Assembly (NCBI GenBank): GCA_029216955.1
Contig: JANAVB010005597.1
Span: 45,398,758-45,462,757, forward strand
Origin: Iris pallida
Lineage: Eukaryota; Streptophyta; Magnoliopsida; Asparagales; Iridaceae
Direction of reading: 5' to 3'
Length of the DNA stretch: 64,000 bases
The notes below the pieces were generated by a model, which saw nothing but the letters and a program-made list of their open reading frames with translations, was not told the DNA's origin and searched no databases. A program made the translations under genes and the position numbers. Below are positions 1 to 12,011 of the stretch, piece after piece; positions within the stretch are counted from its first letter, which is position 1, and each line of letters opens with the position of its first letter.

Positions 1-996
1 TTCAAATTCAAGTTCGATTATTATCCCTTGAATCATTCACAACATCAACTTCCTCAAACCCAAATTCGCGTATTGTTCGTCCGTCTATCTTAAGTCATCG
101 AACAACATTTTTTTTTCAAATCACATCATTTCTTGCTAACTCAAACCATCTAGCAACATCCATCCCGATTCCTTAAAGTTATTCTTAATTATTTGAATAA
201 TTTTCATGCACGTTATCATCCGATCGTGCTAACTTTTCGTATACGATTCTTATCGATTTTCTCGATCAAGTCATCCATTCGCCCACCTTAACTTTTTTGA
301 TTCAGTTTCACCTACTCAATCATTTTTATGTTTCATACTCGCGCAATCCTCAATCCCATGCACATTTCGTGCGCATCAATTTTTAGGTTGTTCGAATCAA
401 CTCGTCAAATCTCAAGACTACAACTTATTCAATGATACTTAATCTACGGCTTTGTATACACTCGACGCTTGTTGATAGACTCATTGACACCTCGTATCCT
501 CAATCAATCGATCGACATCCCTAAGGCTATCGCATACACAATCAGGGATGAAGTCATTCAACAAATCCTCAACTTATCATTCGATTCACAATCTATTTCC
601 TCGAATTTCCGTCCGAATGATTCCTTAAATTTCAAGCATGCTCATCTATATCGCACCGACGTTATCGTCGCTCGATAGTGCCCCTATCAATAGTCATCCC
701 ACTTACTCAATCGATTCCAACTCATTGTCATCCGAGACAGATCGAATCTCGGACTCGACTCTTCTAAGGTCGATGCAACTTTGGTTTATATGTCCAGCCC
801 AACTTAGCCAACCGTGCTTCACGTGAACCATCTTTTTATTTTTTGTCGAAAACCGTTTTCCTATATTTTACAAATTATATAGACTTATTGTATGGACATC
901 CCATGGGACATTTGAGAGAGAGCGCACCAACGATATCAACTTACGGAAGCAACGGAGTTAAAGAATTCAATCGATAGTCCAAGGACGTAAAGTCGT
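1..996 (-). mobile_element. Untranslated leader of a minus-strand gypsy element (element A)
   Basis: This stretch lies just downstream, in minus-strand sense, of a primer-binding site and 5' LTR, so it should be the start of the internal region of an element whose genes are left of the window. I see no conserved protein domain, only short chance frames. It is C/T-rich on the plus strand with frequent TCG and ATC words. The role is inferred from position alone. Confidence 0.5.
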
Positions 997-1008
997 GCTC
1001 TGATACCA
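997..1008 (-). promoter_or_regulatory. Primer-binding site, initiator-Met tRNA type
   Basis: Read on the minus strand this is TGGTATCAGAGC, complementary to the 3' end of plant initiator methionine tRNA, the usual primer for reverse transcription of plant LTR retrotransposons. It ends 3 nt from the LTR that begins at 1012. This fixes the element as minus strand and the LTR as its 5' LTR. Confidence 0.85.
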
Positions 1009-1011
1009 TTA

Positions 1012-3288
1012 TGTCATGTCCCGCTCCCGTAGGAGCGATCGTCCTCGCTAAGGCGTGATACCGCACGAGCCTAGATTGCGCTCGTGCAAGGCAGGTTCCA
1101 TAACGGCCGATTACAGCGGCTGCGACGGGGTCGTCGCACAGAAGTCCCAAGTAGAGACATTGAATATGCCAGCAGAAATTTAGAACAAAACACAAGTCAT
1201 TAAAAAGATACATTTTATTGATATTGAAACAAGGATTACAATGGGGCACAAGGCCAAGATTACAAGTCACTCAAGCTCACTCTTCTCATATTACAAGTCA
1301 CTCAGCTCTCTCTCATCTCTCAATATAAGTCTTGAACCAGCGGATGCTTCGGAAGGCGACGTCCATACATTATGTCCCGTATAAGTCCAAACTCCCTGCG
1401 ACCGTATGCCTCGAATCACCAAGGAACTTCGTGCCTCGATGCATCCAAGCGAGCTTCATGCCACGAGCTTCTACCTGTGCCTGCACATGAAAACTGTGTG
1501 GGTGTCAGTACTCAACTGTACTGGTGGAATAAGCTCCTCGTCTACCCATACAAAATCGAAACGTTCATTTACTTTTTGCATCATAACCCTTTTGATTGTC
1601 TTTCTACTCTTGTCTTAAGATCGGTTTTAGGACAGACGCTTTGGCCTAGTTTGTGTCTCAAGACCATCTCGTGCTTGCAACAACAACGTCAACTCATACT
1701 TTGCCTCTAGACCCCTTCTCGTGTCAACGACTTTAACCTATCAAGTCGTGTTTGCCTTACGGACCAAAATCAGAGACGCAACTACTCGGTAAGACTCCAT
1801 TTCCATGTGACCGTGCTACAAGTCCATCATGCCGTGCCTCGCAACTCAGTGTGACTTAACCATATCGTCGCCTCGCGGCCCTTGCTACTTTAATCTCCAA
1901 CTGAACCAATCAAAACTTGTGGGCTAAGTGTCACTCGACCGACTTTGCCTTGCGGCATTTTCTGACTTAAACTCAAGATAACTCAAATCTAAACTATGTA
2001 ACTTACATGCCGACAACTTAAGACTCGACGCCACATCTCGTGCCGAAGCACGTCGCCTACGTTGAAGCCAAATCTTAGGCCCAACATTTTGCTCTAACTG
2101 TACACACATCCAACTCGACTCAATCCAAAGGCACACACGCGGGTTGCCACCATGCCGATTCATCTATATAAACTAGTCACTAGCGCCCAACGCTATAATG
2201 GACTCTCTTTATAGCTTTTGATTAGACGGACGCCCCTTACCAGCAAGAGTAGCGAGCTCTGCTGCAAGTCACAGCCTAACCCGTACAGTCATCCAGCACA
2301 GCTATTATGTCTACCATCGAAACGGTCCCGTTAGCCGTCTGGGTCGCCGTTCGAGAAAATTTTATTTTACCTTGTACAAGTTGTCCAATGACGATGTAAG
2401 ACTCGACTCGAACTGACGTCTCTCATAGGCATTCTACTTCTAGTGTTACCATCTCTTTCAGGACCAAGTTCAATACTTCTCACATCTGAGACCGTCTCGA
2501 CGACCCGTGGTCGCGAGCATTCTTCTTTCTTGCCCTATCATTTCATTCGACTTAGGAACGACTATTTAAAATCCCTCCTTCCAACTCAATTAAATCAACC
2601 GTGGCCCGTGCCTTAAAATACTAAGTCCGTGACATCGTACCTTAAACCAACTTGAACTTTATGTGACACCACCGCCCAAGTCATACTTTATATGACGGGT
2701 CTTGAGATCATGGGACTAACTTGAAGACCGCAGAAAGAGCGGGACATTGCTTGCTATGACTTCGATAGCCCAGCATTACCTTGACTAACTTAATCGAGCC
2801 TATAACTTAACTCGAGGGATGAGCAAAGCTATGCCAAGCCTTGCATCGTGGAAGCGTGCATGCTTTATCGAGCATTTACGCGGGCGACGCCTATGACTTA
2901 GGCTAATTCATAATTTTGTGTCGAAGACCAACTTTTCCTTATCCCAAGCTACGGGACGAAGGACCGAGTGTCGTTTTCAAAGCACGTCGTGCACTAACTC
3001 TAAGCTGACTGTTGGACCTTTCCATATTCTAACTCAATTCGACCCGTCGGGATTATTCCCTTAGCTATGTGGATTCGTCTCTTTTATTATCAAGCTTACT
3101 TATGCAAGTTGAAAACATGTGATTTATTATGTGAAGGCTAAGATGAGGCGAGTTCACCGAAACTACCCTACCTGAACAAGGGGTCGCCTCGACCGAGCGA
3201 TGTCTCCGAACAAGTCGTTGCAAGGCTAAGTCTGAACGCCGTCGGCATTTTGATTCCTCCGATTGACTAAACGGGACGGGGCACTACA
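1012..3288 (-). mobile_element. 5' LTR of gypsy-like element A
   Basis: It begins TGTCATGTCCCGC, directly beside the primer-binding site, and ends GGGGCACTACA, giving a TG...CA repeat of 2277 bp. The first part matches the solo LTR at 60282-62627 (shared GATCGTCCTCGC and GGCGTGAT words), which is of similar length (2346 bp). Near the tip there is a perfect small hairpin, CGCTCC-CGTA-GGAGCG. No open reading frame here looks real. The 3288 boundary rests on the TG/CA rule and the length match, so it is less sure than the left one. Confidence 0.65.
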
Positions 3289-3383
3289 GACATTCCATGC
3301 ATCTGCGCGATCAGGCAAAGCTTCGCTGCGAGCAATCCATTCCATGTACCCTGCATGAAAGCTGGTGGGGGATCAGTACATTC
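3289..3383. mobile_element. Short left piece of an interrupted LTR remnant (L)
   Basis: This is the 95 bp between the end of LTR A and the insertion point of the copia-derived element. Its last bases CATTC form the left target-site duplication of that insertion. It is presumed to continue at 12012. Confidence 0.4.
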
Positions 3384-4844
3384 TGTAGGACCGATTGTAG
3401 GAACGAGTTGTAAAGCGCAATACTCTAGAGGGGGATGAATAGAGTAGGCAGCGGAAATTAACTATTTAAAAATATTAGTAACAAGATCAGAGATAATATA
3501 TCACGGATATGTAAATAAAAAGTAGAGAGTAGAGAGCAAACGCAAACACAAGGATGTATACTAGTTTCCCTCTTGTAAGGACTAGTCCAGTCGGAAGAAC
3601 TCTAGCTTCCAGTTGAATCCACTATTGGAAAATCCTGCAAGTTTTTATACGAAGTCCTTGCAACTTCTACAGACGCGAGCTTTGATATGAAGAACTCGAC
3701 CAACTTCAATTGTGAAGAGTCTTTCTTCAATCAAGCCTCTAACTACAATCACTCTGAAACTTCTAGACCGTACCGCACTGGCAAATCGACTAGAGGATTG
3801 TAACTGGCTTGGGATTTGAATATAAATAGCTCAGAACACTTTGGAAGAAGTAGTAGGCTTATTAGAGAAGAGATATGAAAGTGAATTGGTGTTTGAGTGA
3901 ATTGAAATGATCGAAATCCTTCTCTATTTATAGTTTTTCCAAAGGCAGAATTCTGCCCGAATTCGGGCAGAATTCGGGCAAAACTCTATGAGAAAATCTC
4001 ATTAGGATCCGTAACTGCAGGAAGACCAAATTCAAAAAGCAACGTTCACTAACCGAACTCTGGCCGAATTCGGGCCGAACTCTGCTAGGGTTCTGTTAGG
4101 GTTTTGCAAATTGGTTTTTAGGCTTTTTGAAAAGTCAGGGAGTTAGGAAGTAGTTTGGGCTTTTATAAGTGGGTTTGTCTTTAAAATGAAAGGGTATTTT
4201 GAAAACGTTTCTTAGGTAGCCTATTTGCCAGTACAATGCAGTGTACATCGTATTTCTAGACTCAATAAATATAAAAAATTACATTGATAAAATAGGAAAA
4301 CCAAGAGCCCTTTGATGACGCCTTTCTTCAAATATTTGAGCAGACTTGAAGACGCCTTTTTTACTTGACGGCATATGTCCAAAGATAAACAGATCTGGAA
4401 ATCTGAATACCTTTCGGGGGCTTCGCCCCCGAACTCCTGACGGGGGACGCTGCCCCCTCTACCCATGTCCTCTGACCGGGCAGTGGAACCCCCGATGCGA
4501 GGTCCCGGATAGGTCGTTAGGCGGTTCAGAGAAATCTTCTTGTATAACGTCGTCTTTGGCCCATCAATATTACTCTATTGTATATGTCCTGGTTTGACAA
4601 AGCTTGATCATGCTTACTGCATGTCTATAAGAACATGTTAGACGAATAAAATAATATGATACAAGCATAGCAATATGATAGAGAACATTTAGGACAATGC
4701 TAACATAAGGACAATGCTAACATTAGGACAATACTAAGTTCAAGTAGCAACATGATAATGATTACATGAATATTAGTGATGTCATTATGTTAAACTTAAT
4801 TGATTAGCCATATTCAAAAATATGATATAATCATTGGGCTAACA
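3384..4844 (-). repeat. 3' LTR of element B
   Basis: 1461 bp, closely similar to 10537-12006 through its whole length, including repeated AATTCGGGCAGAATTC-like words near 3950-4080 and three close copies of AGGACAATGCTAACAT near 4690-4735. The boundary is TGTAGG...TAACA. The differences from the right copy are mostly single bases, so the insertion is of moderate age. Confidence 0.85.
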
Positions 4845-4862
4845 ATCTTCTCCTTATTTATT
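4845..4862 (-). promoter_or_regulatory. Polypurine tract of element B
   Basis: On the minus strand the bases just upstream of the 3' LTR read AATAAGGAGAAGAT. This is the purine-rich primer for plus-strand DNA synthesis expected directly before a 3' LTR. Confidence 0.7.
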
Positions 4863-7800
4863 ATGGCAAATCCTTTAAGTTTAATATATATACAATAGAT
4901 GCATGTATCACTAATAAACACATAATACTAGAATATTGTGTGCTGACTTAAACTTATTTTCTAACTTAAACTTATTTTTCTCCCCTTTGACATGATCAAA
5001 AATAAGCTCCCCCGTAATTAGAGCTAAAATAAACTCAAGCATAAATAAAGAAGGAAAGCAAAAATAATCATGATCAAGGATTAGGAGAACAGTGTAACGA
5101 CAAGTTTAGAAAATTGCAAACTAAAGCATAAAAAACTTATTAAAACATAACATAGTTGGTTGAACTTAAAAACATTGAAAGCAATCAATACATAGTTTAC
5201 CAACTAGAAATCCAAAAATGACATTCAAAACACATTTTGTTCATCATATAGTTTTTTGAAATAGACCAAAATATATATATATATCAAGATTGTAGGAATC
5301 AATCATTGGTCATAAATAAATCATGAGGAATAGAAATTCGCAGATCTAGTATATACCAAATATAAAAAAAGAGACTTTTAACAATGATCACAAAAAAATA
5401 TGATTCATAATTTGCCCATACAAATAAGTGAATCAATTCCATAAAGAGTATAATCATCGAAAAGATATCAAAATAAGTATACTAGAATCTATGCAAAATC
5501 TATACCAAAGTTCATGCATTTGAATTCAATTACCTTAGCATGAAATATATCCATCAGATAAACATGAAGGTAATAAAGAAAAAAATACTTGAGAAGGAGA
5601 AATTCAGTCGACTTGAATGCTCTCCCACAAAGTATGATCAGTCTAAATAAGATAATCATGAACTTTGAGATAAAATCTCAATAAGAAATGCCAAAAGTAA
5701 TTTAAACTCAAAAGAATCATTAAATTAAATTAATTTTGGCAGGATAACTTTTAGAAACCCAAAAATAAGAGAATTAAAAATAAATATTAAAATCATATAT
5801 TCTCTCATAAAACCAATACAAATCCAAATATCATGAATAACTCAGCAAGATATTTAACTAAGACAATATAAGTCCATGGTGAACTAGGTATACCACATAT
5901 TAAGGACATAAAATAATTGAAACAATTAATTTGCTCCCCCTTAAAATATGCGTATATAGTTCAAAAATAATTTATATGCATAAAATAAATAAAATAAATA
6001 ATCACTAGATCTAAGGGATATCCAAAATATGAATCTTTTCTTTCCTTTGATCAAATGCATGTAAAATTCCAAACTCAAAACAAATATCATCTTTAGGCAA
6101 GAAAAAGAAATATCCAATAAATAAATGCTTAAAGATGAACAAATAAAATAGCCAATATATATATAAAAGAAATATTTCAAGACATAAAAAGATTTTGAAA
6201 ATTGTCTTTAATAATAACATTTGAGTACCGGACAGATTCAATAAATCAAAAGTCAAAAAATACTTTTCAAAAATATGAAATTTATTATGAAAAACTGTCT
6301 TAATAAATGTTCGAATGCGTCCATTTAGTCCTCAGACTGAAAGCTGGCAATTCGAATCACGAAAATAATTTCAATAAAAGAATCCATAAATCATAAAATA
6401 AATCCAATTGAACAAATAAACATAACTAGATAAATGTCCAAAGAAAAATTTATTCTAGATATATAGCATGTCAAGGGGCTAATTGACTTGAAACAATTAA
6501 CTGCTCCACCTTTACATGGCTATATCCAAGAAATAATAATATTGACAAAATTTTAAGATAAAATTCAGAGACATATTTTCGAAAGTAGGAAACTAATTAA
6601 AAAATATTAGGTCTTCTTATCAAAGTTTATTTCTTCCCTTTTAAAGCTTTAGTACGGTGTCCGCCTGACAACCTTAGGGTTAAAGAGAAGAAATACTTTG
6701 AGAAAGAGAAATTCAATATGCTTGACTTCTCCCCGCAAAGAATTACTGTTGTAGACAGTAAGTAACTTAAATAAGAAGATAATAATATAAAGCTCAAAAT
6801 CATTGAATATTACGTAAGCTAAAGACGAAATTACAAGACCATAATATTCAGTGAGTAGTCACAATACGAAAAACAATCACCTTTAGACAAAAGAAGAAAT
6901 ATCCATTAAATGAACATTTAAAAATAAAACAATCAAAAGATATTTCAAATTAGCATGATAAATAATCGTATAAGTCAAAAGATGACATAAATTGATCTAT
7001 GCTATAGAGTCTCATAATCGACAAGATAGATCAACATATGCTACCTTTTTTAAAAATATAAAGAAAGAATAGTATCCATCAAATCTAAAATCAAAATCCA
7101 TCAGATAATAATTGCAACTAGATCTCAATAAATCTTTAGTTTATAAAGCGTTAATCAATCTTGGGTTAGCTGTAGAGGTACTGTTCCAGCTAACGGAGGT
7201 TCACCGGGGAACACTTAAATACCGCTTCGCTTCGACCGTAATCGTGGTGACAGACAGACCCTTTGTAGGCTTGTACCCAAAACAAATCTCTTCTTTAATA
7301 ACCGAGGATTTAAGAAGAATTAATGCAATATAAAAAAAAATTATATTCTATGGACTTAAAAATCTTAGAACAATGTAGCATACTGTATAAGATGTATCAA
7401 TTACATTAATCCATATATGCTACAAAATTATTGGGTAACAATAAAATATAAAATATTTGTAAATCAAAATGTAGGATCTAGATACGCTGATGTATTTTGG
7501 AACCTAGGAGACTGGGTTCAGTACCTTGGATCCAGAACTAGATAATAGTTGCATTTAGACCTTAATAAATCTTAAGTCTATAAAGTATTGATCACTTCGG
7601 ATTAGCTGTAGGGGGCGGTTCCCAGCTAGCGGTAGTCCGAAGACTAGTGCACCGTGTTGCTTCAGGCTATTTACACCTGTATGACAGAAGGACCCTTTCG
7701 ACTTGTTCCCAAAATAATTTCTACTCTTAAGAACTTAGATTCAAAGGAATATATGCAGTATCATCGAACATCGTCGAAATCCAGAATCCCTAAAAGTAAA

Positions 7801-8769
7801 TACAGAAGGAATGGTTTATCAAGATCAAGATATTAAAAATGTCATGTATCCAAAATGTCAACCAAAAAGCCAAGAAAAACATACATCAATTAAAGAGGCT
7901 TTGAGGAATAAGCTAATAAAGAGAAGTACATGAATTTGTCCAAAGTAGTTAATAGCTAAAGAATGAGATAAGTACAAGTTTGAAACTATTTTTGTTAAAA
8001 ATAATATAGAACTTGAACTTAACTCATATATCTCCATAAAGATATTTATACAAAAATATAAGAAACATATCAACAATATATAAATGAAAATGAATTATTT
8101 ATGTATCCTTAATAAGCATAAAAAAATATCATAAGATCAAAAACATGAATAAATAAACTTTATCAGACAAAGATGTAATTGATTCATAAGAAGGTAATCA
8201 AACTAAAATTTGAGAATCAATAGTGAATATATTATGCAAGCACAAGGTTAACATAAAAGTATATGTATATACTTTTCAAGTAAATAGAAGACTTGTGCTA
8301 AACATACATACTCACAAAATACCAATCAAAGTAAATATGACATGTTAAAGACAAATCGATAAGAAGTGACCATTAAAAATATTAAAGGCAAAGAGTCAAA
8401 AGCATAAACCAAAAACAAAAGCTCCTATAGACTAGAGTGGTATGCAGGCTTCAAGGATAAAACTAAAATAAAGAGCATACATAGATAAATGTGTCACACT
8501 AATAGAAAATAAACACTATATAGTGTGAACTAAACATTTAAGCTAAACAGCTAGTCATGCTAGGATTATATCTCACATTAATTCAAATAATAAACACTTA
8601 AAAAATATAAATGAGAGCTAGTAGCAAGACATCAATAAGAACATGCTAGATATTAAAAACTATTTACGAAGCATGTTACCGAAGTGGTTCTAGTGACTAC
8701 ACTTCTATTGGTGCAATTGCATGGAAGATGACCTTTGTAGCTTTGCAATCACCAACATGTTCCATGGTT
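4863..8769 (-). other. Non-coding AT-rich body of element B where pol would be expected
   Basis: About 3.9 kb, very AT-rich, with no frame that shows reverse transcriptase, integrase or protease motifs on either strand. It holds a diverged duplication (7103-7330 and 7540-7762), described separately. No other structure seen. It may be diverged replacement sequence rather than decayed pol, because I find no trace of pol words. Confidence 0.6.
7103..7762. repeat. Two diverged direct copies of a ~225-bp segment with an internal hairpin
   Basis: Copy 1 (about 7103-7330) and copy 2 (about 7540-7762) share AGATAATA-TTGCA, AATAAATCTT, AGCTGTAG and GACAGA-GGACCCTTT-like words in the same order, with many substitutions. 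Copy 1 holds the perfect inverted repeat GTTAGCTG...CAGCTAAC. Copy 2 keeps a near-perfect version (TTAGCTG...CAGCTAG). These are islands of higher GC in an AT-rich body. Confidence 0.6.
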
Positions 8770-10248
8770 CTATTTGATATGAGAAGCTTCACCTGCAATA
8801 TTAGGTGAAGACTTTGGTATCCAATACTTGGATCCACATTTGTTAGCTTTGGGAACCCATTTGCACAAGTTCATATCAACAAGTTTTCTAATCTGACAAT
8901 GATTAGAAACATGTCCATTCAAATCATAATAATGACAGAAAGAATTAACATTAGTACTATGTGCAGCAGTATGAGAACGTGCAGTAGTGTGGTATGATCT
9001 TCGTGGATACTTGTAATAGAAAGCATGGTTGTGTGAAGCTTTAGCTTTGCTTGCTTCCTTTCTAAAAGATCTGACGTATGTGACTTTGTGATGTGCTAAG
9101 TGTCCTGTGTTAGACTGAGTCATAGGTTGTATTACTTGCTTTCCCAGTCTAATCTCTAATTTTTTAGAGTTAGCACAGATCTCATCATACTTAGCAGAAA
9201 GAGCATTAATTCTACATGAAGCAATAGAATACTTCTTCTTTTCTGATTCTAATTCCTCCTTAAGTTTAGCATTTTCTTGAGTGCTTTTCTTAATACAATC
9301 AAGTGCCTCATGCAATCTAAACTTCGGTGTAGAAATCTCAGTAGAATTATCAGAAGTAGAACTATTTATAGCATCATTTAATAAGCAAGTAAGCTTTTTA
9401 TTCTCACGCTTATAGGATAGAATATCCTTTCTAGCTTGCTTATACTTATCTAATACTTTTTTGTTTTCTTCTAATAGATTACTGAAAGCATCAGATAACT
9501 CATCATGAGAAAATTCACTCTCTTCATAAAAAGAATTATTTGGTACCTCGTTAGATAATGCCATTGAGCATAAATTTGTAGCTTGATGAGGTCTCTCTTC
9601 TTCTTTTTCTTCTTCAGAATCTTTTGCTTTGTTTTCATACCATATGCTCGTACTAGTGTACTTGTGAGACGATGATCTTTCTTCATTTGATCGTTCGTAG
9701 TGACTCTTCTTTCTAGCAATAGTATAATCTTCTTGGATGTGGTCTATCTTCTTGCAGTTGTCACATACAAGCTCTTCTTCGTATAAGGGATCGTGTTGTA
9801 CCTTAAATCCTAATTCTATCATGCATATATTTGTATCATTATGAAGACTATCCTTCTCTCTGGAGTTGCTAGCTTTGCTTTCATACCTGCACTCATAAGT
9901 AGCTTCAAGAACTTTCTAAATTTTATAAGATGTTGTGCAAGTAGTAATAAAATTGAATATATTTGTGTCTACAGCACAATAAAATATATGCATAGCTTTT
10001 GTATCAAGGCTAGCTAACTTCTTCTCTTCTTCCATGTAACAATAATAAGGCTTGTTGATTATAGAGGATATGAGAATAGAAGTGATAGTAGGCTTTTTGT
10101 AGCCATTGACAACAATTGACCATAAGTCAAAATCTAGAGACTTCAAGTAGAAGCTCATCCGTGTCTTCCAATAGCTAAAGTTTGTTCCATCAAATAATGG
10201 GAGTCTATTTGTGGATTGCTCTTCAGTTGTGAAGTACATACTTGCCAT
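8770..10248 (-). pseudogene. gag: Copia-type gag, one nonsense codon, decayed zinc knuckles
   Basis: Gag forms the virus-like particle in which reverse transcription takes place. The N-terminal part (from 10248) carries the copia gag signature LPLFDGTNFSYWKTRM, followed by a shortened UBN2-like region. A TAG at 9916-9918 stops the frame, which resumes in the same phase to 8770. The downstream part holds a first knuckle CDNCKKIDHIQEDY with the last Cys changed to Tyr, a long Glu/Lys-rich probable coiled coil (about residues 110-230 of the 350-aa part), then CHYYDLNGHVSNHC, in which the second Cys is Tyr. Both losses fit a TGT-to-TAT change. The middle of the UBN2 region seems deleted. It is the only gene of element B, and the start is the ATG before ASMYF. 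Confidence 0.8.
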
Positions 10249-10536
10249 ATGTGTTACTGTGCTCTATGTAACAGCAGTTATATAATAACAATATTATCTC
10301 GCTTTACCTGTATAACCCGCTCTGATAATGAGGATCTGCTTCAAGGATGTTAAGCCAAATAATAGAGTCCTTGCTAGGATACCAATTGAAGGAGTAATTG
10401 GTATAAGCAATAATATCTCTATAAGGAGCACCTGTAATAATATCTCCAGAATGATCACCTGCTCTGATACCAATTGTGGGAACAATTGGGATCAGAATAT
10501 ATTACCTCTAGTTGCAGCACTGGCTCTGATACCAAT
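10249..10536 (-). promoter_or_regulatory. Leader of element B with repeated primer-site-like sequences
   Basis: The functional-looking primer-binding site is 10522-10534 (minus TGGTATCAGAGCC), 2 nt from the LTR. The same 16-mer (plus GCTCTGATACCAATTG) occurs again at 10461-10476. A variant is at 10373-10388 and a truncated one at 10319. The 10461 copy is also followed by a TGTGGGAACAATTGGGA stretch resembling the LTR start. The leader therefore looks like serial duplications of the primer site/LTR junction. Confidence 0.75.
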
Positions 10537-12006
10537 TGTAGGACCGATTGTAGGAACGAGTTGTAAAGCACAATACTCTAGAGGGGGTGAATAGAGTAGG
10601 CAGCGGAAATTAACTATTTAAAAATATTAGTAACAAGATCACAGATAATATATCACAGATATATAAATAAAAAGTAGAGAGTAGAGAGCAAACGCAAACA
10701 CAAGGATGTATACTGGTTTTCCTCTTGTGAGGACTAGTCCAGTCGGAAGAACTCTAGCTTCCAGTTGAATCCACTATTAAAAAATCTCGTAAGTTTTTAT
10801 ACGAAGTCCTTGCAACTTCTACAGACGCGAGCTTTGATACGAAGAACTCGACCAACTTCAATTGTGAAGAGTCTTTCTTCAATCAAGCCTCTAATTATAA
10901 TCACTCTAAAACTTCTAGACCGTACCGTACTGGCAAATTGACTAGAGGATTGTAACTGGCTTGGAATTTAAAAATAAATAGCTCAGAACACTTTGGAAGA
11001 AGTAGTAGGCTTATTAGAGAAGAGATATGAAAGTGAATTGGTGTTTGAGTGAATTGAAATGATCGAAATCCTTCTCTATTTATAGTTTTCCAAAGACAGA
11101 ATTCTGACAGAATTCGGGCAGAATTCGGGCAGAACTCTATGAGAAAATCTCGTTGGGATCCGTAACTGCAGGAAGACCAAGTTCAAAAAGCAACGTTCAC
11201 TAACCGAACTCTGGCCGAACTCTGGCCGAATTCGGACCGAACTCTGCTAGGGTTCTGTTAGGGTTTTGCAAATTGGTTTTTGGGCTTTTTGAAAATTCAG
11301 ACAGTTAAGAAGTAGTTTGGGCTTTTGTAAGTGGGTTTGTTTTTAAAATGAAAGGGTATTTTGAAAACGTTTCTTAGATAGCCTATTTGCTAGTACGATG
11401 TAGTGTACATCATATTCCTAGACTCAATAAATATGAAAAATTACATTGATAAAATAGAAAAACCAAGAGCCCTTTGATAACGTCTTTCTTTAAATATTTG
11501 AGCAGACTTGAAGACACCTTTTTTACTTGACGGCATATGTCCAAAGATAAACAGATCTGGAAATCTGAATACCTTTCAGGAGCTTCGCCCCCGAACCTCT
11601 GATGGGGGGCGTTGCCCCCTCGACCCCTGTCCGCTGACCGGGCAGTGGAACCCCCGATACGAGGCCCCGGATAGGTCGTTAGGCGGTTCAGAGAAATCTT
11701 TTTGTATAACGCCGTCTTTGGCACATCAATATTACTCTATTACATATGTCCTGGTTTGACAAAGCTTGATCATGCTTATTATATGTCTATAAGAACATGT
11801 TAGACGAATAAAACAATATGATACAAGCATAGCAATATGATATAGAACGTTTAGGACAATGCTAACATAAGGACAATGCTAACATTAGGACAATGCTAAG
11901 TTTAAGTAGCAACATGATAGTGATTACATGAATATTAGTGATGTCATTATGTTAAACTTAATTGATTAGCCATATTCAAAAACATGATATAATCATTGGG
12001 CTAACA
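10537..12006 (-). repeat. 5' LTR of element B
   Basis: 1470 bp, TGTAGGACCG...GGGCTAACA, matching 3384-4844. It is followed by the target-site duplication CGTTC. Like the left copy it contains GGGGGCGTTGCCCCCT-type self-complementary sequence (near 11605) and AATTCGGGC repeats (near 11105-11230). Confidence 0.85.
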
Positions 12007-12011
12007 CGTTC

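Larger units (their letters stand above)
3384..12006 (-). mobile_element. Copia-derived, gag-only LTR retrotransposon (element B)
   Basis: A complete insertion of 8623 bp with two similar LTRs (3384-4844 and 10537-12006), both beginning TGTAGGACCGATTG and ending GGGCTAACA. The flanking 5-mers are CATTC (3379-3383) and CGTTC (12007-12011), a target-site duplication differing by one transition at a CpG. The initiator-Met primer site at 10522-10534 and a purine tract beside the left LTR give minus orientation. Only a gag gene is recognisable. Protease, integrase and reverse transcriptase are missing, so it must have depended on enzymes in trans, like the known plant gag-only (TR-GAG) elements. 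Confidence 0.85.

Noticed and set aside
1372..1710. 112-codon plus-strand frame in LTR A
   Set aside because: No domain, inside an LTR, and not kept in the related solo LTR K.
7112..7333. 73-codon plus-strand frame in element B
   Set aside because: The second diverged copy of the same segment (7540-7762) has stops in this frame, so coding is unlikely.
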